DNA from: Carex sylvatica
Taxonomy: Eukaryota > Streptophyta > Magnoliopsida > Poales > Cyperaceae
Direction of reading: 5' to 3'
DNA: 64,000 nucleotides
Assembly (NCBI GenBank): GCA_964058845.1
Contig: CAXKVR010000256.1
Coordinates: forward strand, 58,371 to 122,370
A program made the translations under genes and the position numbers. The notes below the pieces were generated by a model. That model had not been told where the DNA came from. It worked only from the letters and a program-made list of their open reading frames with translations, and did no database searches. Shown here piece by piece: positions 48,116 to 60,569 of this stretch (positions are counted from its first letter, which is position 1; every line of letters starts with the position of its first letter).

Positions 48116-48202
48116 TACACGTAGGCGTAATGGCGTATGCATTCTGGGCAAAATTATTTATATTAGAAATATAAAAAATTTACAAAGGAAATAGTTTTTT
48201 TA

Positions 48203-48380
48203 GAGTACGTTTCGGTGACATAGAAATAGCTGCTATTTTTGACAAACTATTCTCAACACAACACGTTTTGGTGAAAAAAATACTATTCTCAACAAAGAAA
48301 TAGCTCGAATTAGTTGTTATTCCGCTATTCCTATGAAATATTGAATTAGCAGTTATTTCTTGATTCATCCAAATGCACTC
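48203..48380. mobile_element. Tourist-like (PIF/Harbinger) MITE, 178 bp
   Basis: Flanked by TTA on both sides (48200-48202 and 48381-48383). Ends GAGTACGTTTCGG and, reverse-complemented, GAGTGCATTTGG. Confidence 0.7.
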
Positions 48381-48544
48381 TTAGAAAAGTTTCAAAAATA
48401 TGCTTTTATTATTACGATTTTTTCTTAAAAACTTTAAAAATATGCATGTTGTTTAATTAAATTCTATTATCCAACTTTATAAAACTAATTCCTTCTAGAG
48501 TAGAGTTGAAATGCATCATTAGTTTTGAGTCCCAACATACTCGC

Positions 48545-49455
48545 CATGCGAAAGTCAGCAAAGTTTGAGTGGACTGATGATGTCGGGGAGCCTTTGACAA
48601 GGTAAAAGAATATTTGGCAAACCCACCCTGTCTCAGCCAACCGATGGCAGGGGATACCCTAATTTTGTACTTAGCGACAACTAACCACGCTGTCAGTACA
48701 GCATTGGTGCGAGAAGAAGAGAAGGAGCAAAAACCAATTTATTTTGTCTCTCATGTGTTGCGAGATGCCGAAACCTGATACACGCAAACAGAAAAAGTGG
48801 CTTATGCCTTAATAGTCGTAGCGAGAAAATTAAAACCGTATTTTCAATCTCATCTTGTTAAAGTTTATACGGGAGTGCCTTTGAAAAAAGCTTTCGAGAA
48901 ATTCGATAGTTTTGGGCGTTTGTTGGCTTGGGCCCTAGAACTAACTGAGTTTGAGATATCATTTCACCCCCAAACGGCCCTGAAGTCTCAGATATTTGCC
49001 GAGTTCAGAGCGGAATATTTAGGCACTCCTATATCAACAAAAGGAAAGTGGACCATATTTGTCGATGGGGCCTTTTCAGCTCAAGGCTCGGGTATAGGAG
49101 TGTCGATGGTGGGCCCCCAAGGAGAAACTTTAAACTATGCACTCCATTTCTAATTTCCAACTACAAACAACATGGTCGAATACGAGGCCATGATAGCGGG
49201 GCTTCTAATGGCACGACAAGTAGGGGCTCATGAAGTGCACCTCTATAGTGACTCCGAGCTTGCCGTAAAACAAACTAATGCAGAATGTCGAATCTTGGAT
49301 GACACGTTGCAAAGGTACAGGGCCCAAATTGATTTTTTGCGAACACAATTTGAGAAAGTGAAGATAGAGCATATGAATAAGAACAAAAACTGTCAAGCCG
49401 ACGCTTTGTCTAAACTCGGATATATTGATAGGGTCATGTGCCCAGGACCCTTATA
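48545..49455 (+). pseudogene. Ty3/gypsy (Tat-lineage-like) RT end, RNase H and second RNase H
   Basis: The plus strand reads KFEWTDD, then (in shifted frames) LILYLATTNHAVSTALVREE and PIYFVSHVLRDAE, then VAYALIVVARKLKPYFQSH: the RT connection and gypsy RNase H. It continues with GKWTIFVDGAFSAQGSGIGV, a stop at 49151, then NNMVEYEAMIAGLLMARQVG, LYSDSELAVKQTN and NCQADALSKLG, a second, plant-acquired RNase H with D, E and D catalytic positions visible. Two RNase H domains in tandem mark the Tat group. Several frameshifts and stops show it is dead. Upstream RT and downstream integrase are missing. Confidence 0.85.
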
Positions 49456-52400
49456 AAACCAATCTTGGACTATAAAGAGGATCTTGGGTTGAAAGCTACT
49501 TGGTAAAATCAACCCAGGGACAAACAAAAGGCCCAAGGTGAAATAAATATAGGAAGCCCAGTTACATGGCCCAGCCCGGGACAAAGGCATCTCGGCATAA
49601 GGCTCAGCCCTCAAATAGCTAAAGATGATCCCCAGTTGTCGCCCATACAAAGCGGATGAAACTTAGTTACCACCCATTATGCGGAGGTAACCGCGTTCTA
49701 CGGAAGCCAAATTGCTCATATGCGATCCCCTCTGACAGTTCTGACAACGGGAGATGTCAGAACTGAACGAGGCTATTTAAGATGAACAGCTCCATTGAAT
49801 AGGGGCTGGCACATTGATTACTCGAGACACGGCATAGGATAGAGTAATAGTGTCTCACAATTACAACCGAGTTATTAATCTTGACTCGATCACTTTAGAC
49901 CGTCTCCTCGAGACGGGATGCCACTCACTCACGTACACATCCAGTCACATAAACCCCATTACGGACTTCGTGTCATTCCTCGACATAGGTTGTATCATAT
50001 ATTAAAAGGAATTGGATTTTGTCCAAAGGGTTTTGAACAAAATCTCATCCAAAATTGGGTCTTATCATTTGATTTGCTTCAAGATTCGTACCAATATATT
50101 TAAAACTAGTAATTTGAATGACTCCATAAATATAAACTACTAGTGTAAATTTTAACACAGATCTAACGATTTACAACGGAGTTTAGATTAGATTTTGTCC
50201 TAAGGTCTTGGACAAAAACTCCACCCATATTAAAATATGCTTAGATACCAAATTTTATTATTTTTTTAGATAGATACAAAAGCACTACCATCCAAACACA
50301 GTTATATAAAAAAAAATTAAAAATCATAAAATTTAATTTCTAAGCATATTTTAATATGAATATCATGTTGAACGGTTAAAATTAATTATTTAAACTTTAA
50401 AAATAAAAATAGAAGTATAAGATATAATTATTTTAACCCTACTTTTCATTCTATCACTCTTTTTGACCTTTTATCTCACGTTGTACATTTTATCGATTGA
50501 TTACAGATACAAATATTTAAAGAAATATAAAGTGTGACATTTTGTGTGTGTTGGATTAAGAGCGAACTTTTAATGGTAAATTTATAATTCCATTCGAATT
50601 AACGAAATAGCTAGAGTTTCAATTCGTATTCAATTCGATCAAAGCAGGATTTTGTAAAAACAGATTAAATTGATTGAGTTGAATGAACTTGAATTAAGCA
50701 TTGTTATCTATCAAATAAGATATATATTCCCGTGAAATGAAAGAGTAATTACTGCGCGCAAGTTTTTTCCATGACAAAGTAAAAAAAAAAAAATGTGTTG
50801 AAATCATAACTTAAAATGAGGCAGACAATCAAAAGTGCTAGATTAGCATAATGCAGTAATCCATATTTTGTAATATTGATGTGATGTTATATGAAGTTAG
50901 CTAGGCACAAGTAATTATTAAAACAAATTTAGAATGTAAATCTGAACCACCGGTATTAGAAGAAATCAATAATCAGAACTAACATTTGATATACTGATAA
51001 AAATAATACTTTTTGTGTGAAAAATCGCATGTTCGAAATTCAGATGAAAGAATTTTTTATGTATATTAAATAATTGAATGGTTTGACAACTAAACTTTAC
51101 TAAAAAAAAAAAAAAAGAGGAGAAACCAATAACAAAATTTATAATTAAGTCATAAATTTAAATTGATTCTTTGGATTAACAAAAAAAATGTGAAGTAATT
51201 AAATTATCTAAATCTATGTGATCTAAACAATACAAAGTAATTCAAATATCAACTTTTGTCTAGTGACAAGGGATAATATACAATGTGTGAAATATCGTGG
51301 GTTTGAAATTTATTCAAGATCTTTTATAGACACTAAAAATTAAAGACTTAGATTTCCATTATTCTATAATAAAAAAAAAATACAGTGTTTCTGTCATAAA
51401 TTATTCTAAGGAAAAAAATAACGATTGTGACATTCTATAATTTGAATGAGTATTTCTGCGAAACAAATTTATATCACTTGTCATTAAATATAATTAAATC
51501 TAATCCGTTCATTACATATTAGGACAAATTTGAAAGGGATCTCGTGCACCATAGGTGTGAGTTTAGACCGGATTGACCTGGATTCTAATTTTTCTGAATT
51601 ATACTCAAATGATGCATTAACGTAGATATATAATACTTGAGATACAATTACTCCAAGTCGAACCAAAATTATTTGGTGTCTATTTGAATCATAGAGAATC
51701 TGCTTCAAGATCAGGTTAAAACGATGATGCATTCATCACCTTAAGGAACCGCTCTCTAATATTGTAAAAGATTCTCGTGATCTCGTCACTTTACGGTTTG
51801 AGATTAATTCTCAGCCGCTTTGAGATTCGGACTAACATAGATCGCGGGCAGTATTATTAAACTCTGTGATTCGTCCCAAGTTAAGAAAAAAAACGGTCCA
51901 AATCCAATAATTCTAAAAGATTCCGTATTACAGTACGGAGGATATGAATTCGAGGTTTAAATGCAGCGGTTTGGGTCCCCTAAAGAAACTCAAATTTTGG
52001 ATTTGAATCCAGACCGTGCAATCTACAGGGGCGCAAATATTAAAAGAGTTCGTTGTCATCAGACGATCCCGAACGAAACTAAAAATTTGAGTTACTTTAT
52101 AGATGAAGCCCCTGGATGATTTCTGGAGCCCGATATTTTACGGTTGGGACTTGGGACTGGAGAGCACCGAGCGTTGTGTAGTTCTGGAGCAGAGTGAGGC
52201 TCTACAGACTGCAGGCTGTATTCTATTGGAATAAGAGCTGCTGAGGTAGATGGATGTCTTTAATGTTTATTTATTCACACGGTCACAACTCACAACTCAC
52301 AAAGAGAAAAAGCTACTCTGTACTGTTACCTTTTTTTTTCTTTTTTTAAAAAGGGATGAACGAGAGAACTGCTCATGGTCTGCCTTACTCTCTGTGGCCA

Positions 52401-52921
52401 TCAGAAGTCGTCACTATGTAGCGAGCAGTGCAGCACTTTAGTGTAATGGTATTTACAGAGCTGTTTTTACTTCATGCAGAACATTAATAAGGTTTTATTT
52501 GTGATGTGCTGTAGAAAGTCAAATTAATTTTGTCGATATCTTTACCTCTAGTTTTCAAACAATAAGGCTTCGGTTACATACTAACATCTTCATCGATAGA
52601 GGAATAATAAATCCACTATTTAATAAGTCTAATCGCAAGCTTCAAGAAAATTTATCTGACAGTTGTCAAACTTTTTTTAATTTTAAAAGGCAGTGGATTT
52701 AAGATCTACCGTTTTCATTAAAAATCAAAAGACTTAGATTTTGATACCTAAAGCAGGTATCTAAAACTCAACCGTAATTTTCGGAGATATTTTTTACCAA
52801 AATATCAACAAATATATCTAAGCAGCATGACCCAATAACAAAAGAAACCAGTAACAACAAAATAGAACTGTTCCAAACAAAGAACATGCACAACACATAC
52901 AAAACCACTGTATAACACTAA
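49456..52921. other. intergenic; gypsy 3' remnant and small-repeat remnants
   Basis: The first 450 bp (to about 49915) are less AT-rich, with 'cggcataaggctcagccc' and 'ctatttaagatgaacagc', and could be LTR or leader of the gypsy relic. Around 50020-50420 are diverged foldback-type phrases ('attttgtccaa', 'ccaaattttatta'). Bases 51900-52100 have a 'gatatgaattcg' small-repeat remnant. No gene recognised. Confidence 0.4.
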
Positions 52922-53065
52922 GGCTCTGTTCAGCAACTCTAACTTTTACTATTTATATGAAAAAAAAAATTCAGTCTTTTTTTTTCCACGTGAACAGTAA
53001 AAATTAGTTCAAAATTTTCACATCCCATTTTTATTTCTATTCCTTTGAGCCCGCCGAACAGAATC
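52922..53065. mobile_element. Tourist-like (PIF/Harbinger) MITE, 144 bp
   Basis: The target duplication TAA is at 52919-52921 and 53066-53068. Terminal repeats are GGCTCTGTTCAGC and, reverse-complemented, GATTCTGTTCGGC. Confidence 0.75.
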
Positions 53066-53362
53066 TAAGTATTAGTAGTCTATAATAGATCCCAGTCAAC
53101 ATCATCATCATCATCCCTACACACGTCAGACATTAGACTGAGAGGGCTGCCAGGACCAAATTTCTCCCTGATAATGGCAAAAAAGAGTCATGAGGCCTTG
53201 GGTGCTCCAGCTCTGTCATGGATGTGACGACCTTTACTGCCTCCTCCCGAGATTAATATGGTATTTTCTCAACATCAGAAGGAATTATGAGGTTTAAATT
53301 TGAAAATGAATCATCATTTCTAGACTGATATCAATAACTAGTTAAAGCAATAATTTTGGTCT

Positions 53363-54110
53363 CTAAAATTTTAGCTGTGGAAGAGGCGAGGCCGTGTTCT
53401 TAAAACATACTTTGTTACGTTCAAGCCAAACTGTCCAAATTACTGCACCTGTAATCATTTCTATTAATAACCTATTTTTAAAAGAAATACATGCATCTGA
53501 TAACCATAAGTCATATATAGTGGAACAATTAAAATGAAATCCATTATAAGATGCTATTATGTCCCATAACATTTTGATATAAGAGCATTCTACAGAAAGA
53601 TAGTCAACACTCTTAGGTTGATCACAAAACAGACAGTAAGAGGAACCATGCCAATCTTTCTTCAATAAATTAATCCTAGTTAAGATCTTATTTTTTCTAA
53701 CTAATCACAAAAAAATATTTGGATTGCCATACTAGTATTGTATTCTTTATTAGATATACCCCCATAATATAACAATTTATAGAAATAATAAGCTGAAAAT
53801 ACATATTTTAGTGGACCATCTCCACAAAAGCTTATCTTCTAAAGTATTATCCATTGTGAAATGTAAAAATTGAAGTTTTAAAACAAGCCATTTTTGCAAA
53901 TATATGCCAGTCAATTGTCTAAAGAAAAATATATTTAAAAAGGGAATGAAAAAGACAGTCGCCACTGAAATAAATCTATCTTGAGTAATAGAAAATAAAT
54001 TTGAATAATAATACTGTAAAGCATGCTTCCCACACCACATATCCAATCAAAAAGCAATATTTTGACTATTTTCAATTTCTTTATTGAGTCTTAAATTAAT
54101 AATATCTCTA
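53363..54110 (-). pseudogene. LINE 3' fragment with zinc-binding reverse-transcriptase (zf-RVT) domain
   Basis: Two minus-strand blocks. The upstream block (54046-53777) has MDMWCGKHALQYYYSNLFSI, then TQDRFISVATVF and LQKWLVL, as between RT and zf-RVT in plant LINEs. The downstream block (53665-53363) has SSYCLFCDQPKSVDYLSVECSYIKMLWDII, with the C-x2-C..H/C arrangement of zf-RVT, then IWTVWLERNKVCF. Gaps and frameshifts between them mark it as dead. Neither RT active site nor endonuclease is present. Confidence 0.8.
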
Positions 54111-55130
54111 TCTTTAAAAAAGATTTTCAAAAAGAAGAACAAGTAGAAAAAGACATTCTATTTTTATATTTACTAGCTAAAATATTTTTCTATCTACCAA
54201 TAATAAAAATGTAATTCACTACCTAACTAACCGACAGTTGTCAAATAAAAATAAACTTTTTAAAAATATGCTACAGAGGCCTCATTGAATATCAGGGACG
54301 TTTTTTCATTGACGAAATTGAATGTCAGAGATCTTGAACTCCACACTGTTTCGTACATATATGGGGCCTGATTGTATGCCTAATGATAAACAAGCCTGTA
54401 CTAAGAGGTACGACGCTTGACGCTTGACAGTTCAAATCAGCATTGATTCTTTAAATTTGGATGATTTGTCGACTGATACCAAACTTAAACCTTCCAACTT
54501 GCTCTCGTAGTCAGAGAGCAAATTAGTCTGGCTATAATAAAAAGATCAAGACTGGTGAGAGAATTGGAATGAGATCCGGTTTTATTCTTCTTATGCTCTT
54601 CTTTTTATTTCTTTTCTCTTACTTTTTCTCTCATGTGATCTTTTTTCTCTCTCTTCTCTTCTTTGATGAGAGAGATAGAGAGAAAATAAATAGCATGATG
54701 CTGCTATTCTCATTAGAATAGCAGCTGATTGGGATCTGAAAGAATCAAGAGTGTTGAGAAATTGAATTAGAATGGGAGAAAGAAACATAGAACTCACTTG
54801 AAACTTGTGCACATCTAGTCGAGTGCTCACAAATATCGATGTAAATTGGATGGTTTTGATCAAGCATTTGTATCGGATAGACCCTGCTCTATTTGGGTCG
54901 CTGGATGAAAGTTGACGCAAATGGAATCAAGGGCGTTCCGATAGAGATCAAACCAATTGCGATCAATGTTCGATCGAAGCCGTCGATCCGTATCACTATT
55001 TGTTGAAGACTTCAACATTTGTGTGAATCAAGTGTACACAAATTTTAATACAGATTGAATATTCCGGAGATAGAATTGAATTTGATTTGATGCTCGTAAG
55101 AAAAAAAATCCCTCCTCCTTCCCCTCGAGT
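54111..55130. other. intergenic sequence, no gene recognised
   Basis: A 109-codon minus ORF at 54591-54920 contains a low-complexity R/E/K-rich tail from a pyrimidine-rich tract and has no known family. Confidence 0.4.
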
Positions 55131-55309
55131 GCGTATCCTGTGAAATATCTTATATTTTTGCGTGACCGACGTGTCTGATACCTCTTCGGAGATAGCGCAT
55201 GGGGCAGTATTATTTGAGCTTTGAGATTCATGCATAATGTATTTGAACGGTTGAAATTATCCAAAAGTCACGCAAAATATGAGATATCTCATCAGAGGAT
55301 GCGAATTCC
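55131..55309. mobile_element. MITE, family 'GTATCCTGTGAGATATCTCA' (copy 2)
   Basis: Inverted ends GCGTATCCTGTGAAATATCT and AGATATCTCATCAGAGGATG, with the same interior words as 40729-40905 ('gaccgacgtgtc', 'gcagtattatt'). A partial third copy follows at about 55350-55475. Confidence 0.7.
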
Positions 55310-55475
55310 GCCCCCCACCCCCACCCAACCCAACCAATCTCATTCTCTAAGATATCTCGAACTTCAAATGTCTTTTGGAAATTCTCAACCGTTAAAATAA
55401 GTTTTGCACGAATCTCTTAGCACAAATAATACTCGCCGCCCCTGCCTATCCCGAATAGGAACCGTACATATCGGT

Positions 55476-56234
55476 GCTTTGGATAATTTGAACCCAACTG
55501 GATCAGGCCCAAATTTAAACTTTGGAGCCCGTGTCTCTATAATGTAATGTTTGGTGCTTTGCTACTCGCTCTGAACCTCTTTATTCATGCACTCATCTTC
55601 TCAATTCTCATCACATTGTTTGTTTGCCAATCGGAAGAAGAAAGAGATATGTCGTACCTTTAGAGGTGACTCTCAAACCTATTTGAAATATTGAGAGATT
55701 TGCTTTAAGATTCGTACAATCTTAGTTAAAAAGTCTGTTGGATCTAACTTGATCTAATTTCACAGAGATTGGCGTGGGTATTTGAAACAAATTGCTAAAT
55801 CAGAGGTGATTTACCACTAACGAGAATATTAAAGCCTGTTAAAGGGAAATGCACGTGAAATTTTTGGGTAAAGACTTATTAATGTCTAATGGAAACACAT
55901 GGGACAATGTAGATTGTAGCTAGAATCAATTCCTTTCCCCTGTCCACAATAATTTAAATTTATTAAATTATACTTTTAATTATTAATTTGCTCTTATCAA
56001 ATTATCAAAATAATTTCTAACAAACAAAGTATTAAATGGATAGTAAATTATTTTTTATACTTGCTCAACAAAGATATATGAATAAATAATTGAATATTCT
56101 TGCAGTTTATGTTTGCACAATATTTGTTATTATTTAGAATTTGCACAATTAAAAGTTTAGGTAAACTAGTTCATTATACTCGGTGGATAGTTATTTGTTT
56201 TGGTGATTACAACTTTTTTTGGTTATAAATTGAT
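55476..56234. other. AT-rich intergenic sequence
   Basis: No gene or bounded repeat seen. Confidence 0.45.
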
Positions 56235-56243
56235 TAAAAGTTA

Positions 56244-56630
56244 GAGGAGGGTTCAAATGTATTCTATCTTTCAAATTATTTTTTTTTGTTTTCAAAGTCC
56301 GAATAGTCAATCCGAACCGTTAGATGCAATCTATATATTAAGATGTGATTGGAGACCAAATTTTATATTTTTTTAAATTTTTTTACTATTTTTTTAGATT
56401 TATTGAAAATCGCTGTTTTTAGCAAATCTGGACCATAAAAAACAGCGATTTTCAATAAATCTAAAAAAATAGTAAACAAATTCCAAAAAATATAAAATTT
56501 TGTCTCCAAGCACATCTTAATATATAGATCGCATCTAACGGTTCGGATTAACTGTTTTAACTTTGAAAAAGAAAATAAAAGATAGGGTACATTTGGATGC
56601 ACCAAAATTTGAATGCATTTGAACCTCCTC
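56244..56630. mobile_element. foldback Mutator-type MITE, 387 bp
   Basis: Ends GAGGAGGGTTCAAATG and its near complement CATTTGAACCTCCTC. The long inverted arms meet near 56430. The perfect 9-bp target duplication TAAAAGTTA is at 56235-56243 and 56631-56639. It shares arm words with the 425-bp copies ('aaaatcgctg', 'ccaagcacat'). Confidence 0.95.
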
Positions 56631-56934
56631 TAAAAGTTATTAATTAATTGAAGCACACAATGTGCTATAAATGTATCCGGTAGCATTCATTTGTATATAA
56701 AGTAATTTAAAGTTTGACAAATATGGTTTTGGCATATAGTTGATAACATTTAGTGAATAATATACTATCGGTGTTGACATTTCATTTTTCTAAATCAGAC
56801 CTTGATTTATATAAATATCTACTTATGAACGCAACGTGTATGAATGCATTCAAGCAACATTAGTTTCATTATTTTAAATTGTTATAACATTTAGAATGAC
56901 ACCAATAAATTTTCTGCAATTAGTTAATAATATT

Positions 56935-57140
56935 TGGACCATTATTGCAAATTCTTATACCATTGGGCGATTGATAGAGATACAACTTCACGCAGGCAGG
57001 AGGTAGTGGCTGTCCATTATTGCAAATTCTAATATCACTGAACGATTGATAGAGATACAACTTCACGTAGGCAGGAGGTAGTGGTTGTCCATTATTGCAA
57101 TTAGTACAGCTTGGTGGTTGAGAGAGATACAACTTTACGG
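56935..57140 (-). repeat. 75-bp tandem repeat (2.7 copies) in a retroelement leader
   Basis: Units starting 'ccattattgcaa' at about 56939 and 57014, with a third partial copy at about 57089, have 75-bp spacing (25 codons). The minus strand reads CNNGQPLPPACVKLYLYQS in each unit. It lies just inside a tRNA-Met-type primer-binding site. Confidence 0.8.
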
Positions 57141-57164
57141 AGGCGTGAAAGTGGTTATCGAACT

Positions 57165-57177
57165 TGCTCTGATACCA
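57165..57177 (-). other. LTR-retrotransposon primer-binding site (initiator tRNA-Met type)
   Basis: The minus strand reads TGGTATCAGAGCA, complementary to the 3' end of plant initiator tRNA-Met. It is preceded two bases upstream by an LTR-like end, ATTGTATCA. This marks a minus-oriented LTR element, probably copia, whose 5' LTR would lie to the right of 57180. Confidence 0.8.
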
Positions 57178-57179
57178 CT

Positions 57180-58751
57180 TGATACAATTTCGATCTCAAC
57201 TCTCAACTCTGCTAGTGACAGATTTTGAATTGATTTAGAAAAATTAAAAATAATTTATCATGCTAAGTAGCAAAGTAAAAAGAAAGAAAGAAGATAAGAA
57301 ACATTCCATATAATATCAAAGTTTAAAGAGAAATATGACATATCATTTCTTTTTATATACATCCATTACATAATAAATAACTTAGAAAAATTAAAAGTTC
57401 AACTTAGAAACTATCAACACATAATAAGTAATTTTTTAAAACTCTAACATAATTAAAGCAATATAAAAAATATAAATAATCAAATCTAAAAAATAATAAT
57501 ATAATTATATTTTACAAAAAATATAACATAATTTAATTATGCAATTAATCATCATAAAAATTAATAAATTAGTGGAATCCCTTTTTGAACCTTGTGCCTA
57601 GCCATTCAGGGAGATTGAAAAATAATTAACCTGTAATGAGTCCGAGTTCGAATTTGAATTCAAGTTCGAGTTTGAGTCCAAACCGAAATTTTAATTTTCG
57701 TCGCAGTCACAAAGTTCCGTACTGCCTCTATTAATAATTGGATAAAAATATTAACAATGCTATTTTAACCTAGTATAGTGCACAAATTATCTATGTTTTT
57801 ATTTGACTTCATTCTCTGAAAGCTGTGCAAGGTCAAAACTATACCGTCAATATATTTACCTCATGGTGCGCCTTCTCCAGTTCCACTGCAGTCGCCTTTT
57901 GTACTTTGCTGACCCACCACCACTCAGCATTGCACTTGGAATCCGTATCACCCTAGGTTCCTGAGGGGCAAGTCATAAATCCGGACCGTTCTTTCAACGT
58001 GGCACAAATCTTAAAGCAGACTCCCACAGTCTCAGTAGGCTCCGAATTGGATTTGGGTTGATTGGGATTAATCTGGGCCGTACGTTTTTTTTTTTCTTCC
58101 AATTTTACCTCAGGTACCTGGGGGTCACGAACTCTTGCATTTGCTCGGGTCCATATGCTGATTTAACTAGTGTTGTAAAATGTGGTCGCATGACTAGTAT
58201 ATATGGTCGCATATACTTATGTAGTAGTTTTCTGCATACAAAATTTCATGTAGTCAAATTTATACATTTTTGAATATATGAATATATATACGGTCCATGC
58301 GAACTTAACAAAAATCTAAAAATTATTTTGCGTGGAGGAGAATAGAATCTATAACCTTTATAATATGGTAAATAGCACAAACTACTAGATTAAACAAGTC
58401 TTTAAATATAAATTTATTTTATTTTATCATATTTCTTTAACAAAACATAGTAAAACTACATATGCACTTCTGCATACAAATCCACATATAAAGCCGCATG
58501 CTGCATATGAGGTATGCAGTGGTATTCTGCATGCATGAACAAAACCACATTTTATAACACTGGTTTTAACGCATCTCGCATACAATATCAGTATCACAAC
58601 TCTTACTGTTGAGATCTAGAGAAGAGAAGGGGAGCGTGATCTAATAATCTACATCTCAACCCATCTACCCGCCTTTGCCCGTGTGTCATTTCCTTTCTCC
58701 GGTACTATGCTTATTGCCAAATATGTCTATCGTATTTGTATTGTTATTTCT
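57180..58751. other. probable LTR relic and intergenic sequence
   Basis: The part adjoining the primer-binding site (57180 to about 57780) is likely the LTR of the minus-oriented element, but its far end could not be fixed. The remainder is AT-rich. 'catatatg/gcatac' words between 58180 and 58540 suggest another small repeat. Confidence 0.4.
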
Positions 58752-59149
58752 AGGGATGTCAATGGGTACGATACATCACTAGTGGAGAAACTAGAATTAG
58801 AATTGGTCTATCTGGATTGGTTAATTTCAAAAATTCAATTCTAAAAACTATCAGAATCGGTTATTATAAAGAACCGATCCTAATATATGCACATTTAAAT
58901 CAGTTTTTTATAATAATCGATCATAATAATATTAGAATTGGTTCTTATAAAGAACTGATCTTAATATATGAACAATTAGAATCAGTTATTAATAATAACC
59001 GATCTTGATACTATTTGAATCAGTTATTATAAACAACTGATTCAAATATGCATACATTAGAATGATTCTTTAAAAATATCCGATCATAATACTATCAGAT
59101 CGGTTTTTTAAGTTAAGTGATTCTAATGGTCAGATTGGTGCTAGGTTTT

Positions 59150-59311
59150 TATTTTTCATTTCGCGCCTCTCTTTCGCCAAAATTTAACTCACTCGTCTCT
59201 CCCTCGCGCTCCGTGTCTCTCTCTCTCTCTCTCTCAGACCCAAAGCCCCACCTCCCCGCCTCCCCCAGCCTCTTCTCTCTGCCTTTCCCTCTTCGCTGTC
59301 TTTAAACGCTC
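59150..59311 (+). promoter_or_regulatory. captured HCF106 5' flank/leader
   Basis: A (CT)n-rich, much less AT-rich stretch (59160-59300), unlike the surrounding AT-rich sequence, precedes the first HCF106 ATG. It looks like the 5' UTR and possibly the core promoter taken along with the gene. No clear TATA box was fixed. Confidence 0.45.
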
Positions 59312-60569
59312 GTGCCACCCCAACCCTCATCCCGTCTGTACGGGCAGCCGAGCACCTCAAATCCTCCATCTTCTTCCTATTCCCCTTTTTATTCCTGTAA
59401 ACTATTCCTCTACCCCACGCTACACTCGAACAAAAGTCTCGTTTTCTCCTGCTCAGCTCTATCTCTGCGAAGTGGGCCCCACTTTCGTTCTGGCTTCTCC
59501 TCTCACCACTACCCGTTCTCTACAGGTGCTCTCCTAGCTCGACTTCTGTTTATTTATTATTTCTATTTATTTATTTTTGGAAAATCAACGGTCCCTTATT
59601 CACAACCTGTTGTAATAACACCCAAGGTTGATATATCTCTTTTTAGGCCCTTTCAATCAATAGGTAGAAGTAGAAAACTAGTAATCTTTGTTGGTTTGTC
59701 GCTTATTTTGCTAAATTAAATGGCATTTTAATTCTGTAGCTAGCAAGAATCTACTGATTTAATACTGAGAATAAACATTTCTGATTGCCCCCTTAAAGAT
59801 TTGGTAATTAAATTCGTTTTTATTTCAAATTTCAGAGAATAAAGGGCAAAACCGCAGAAATGAGGTGATGGCCTCTCTCTTTGGAGTCGGTGCACCAGAG
59901 GTTTTGGTCATAGGTGTGGTTGCTTTGCTTGTTTTTGGTCCAAAAGGTCTAGCTGAGGTACTGTTGAATAAACCAGTATCATTGTTTTTTTATAGTAATC
60001 AGAGAGTATCAGTACTATTGATAATATCTTTTACATGTTCCTTTCTACCTTAATTTGATTTTGGATTTTAAGTGGTTAATGAAAAACACAGGTGGCACGG
60101 AATTTAGGTAAAACCTTAAGAGCTTTCCAACCCACGATCAGGGAACTTCAGGTGAGCGTGATTTTTGTATTTTTGTTTTCTATTTACAAAATGGCCAAAA
60201 ATTAGTCATGAAAACACCGGTAGGCTTGTAGAACTAAGCCTACATTGCACGATTTTGTAACCCGGCAGATCTGTACCGGTTGTATGAGTCTCAAGTTCAT
60301 TTCTTTTTGCAGTTTGTTCTAGACTTGTAGAACATTAAAAATTGATGAACTAAAGTACCTTTATGGCTTGTAACGGAGTTTACTATACCAGGCATTTTCA
60401 TACCCCTGCCCAACCAATCTGTACTGGTAACTAGTTAATTTGTATGAATTAATTACATGCTTGTTATTATGGATAGGAAGTGTCAAAAGAATTTAAGAGC
60501 ACCTTACGATGGCAAAAAGATCGAGATCATTTATTTAGTCTTCTAAATCTTTTCCTAAATTACTATTGA
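59312..60569 (+). CDS. HCF106: truncated HCF106 (thylakoid TatB-like), captured by CACTA, about 162 aa
   Basis: Exons: 59312-59525 (71 codons plus 1 nt), 59836-59957, 60092-60151 and 60477-60569 (stop), all GT..AG and in frame. Exon 1 is Ser-rich (MPPQPSSRLYGQPSTSNPPS..), as expected for a chloroplast transit peptide. Exon 2 gives RRNEVMASLFGVGAPEVLVI, then GVVALLVFGPKGLAE: the TatB membrane helix and hinge. Exon 3 gives VARNLGKTLRAFQPTIRELQ, the amphipathic helix. Exon 4 starts EVSKEFKSTL and then switches to 20 unrelated residues (RWQKDRDHL..) before TGA. Full HCF106 is about 240-260 aa, so the rest of the helix and the acidic tail are lost. HCF106 with cpTatC forms the receptor for twin-arginine proteins on the thylakoid. 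The breakpoint is near 60506. Expression is unknown. Confidence 0.85.

Noticed and set aside
49205..49396. Minus-strand ORF opposite the gypsy RNase H
   Set aside because: Antisense shadow of the plus-strand coding relic.
54591..54920. 109-codon minus-strand ORF
   Set aside because: Low-complexity K/R/E tail from a CT tract and no family match; no supporting exons.
59184..59369. Minus-strand ORF in the CT-rich stretch
   Set aside because: Arg/Glu/Gly-rich shadow of the (CT)n leader upstream of the HCF106 start.
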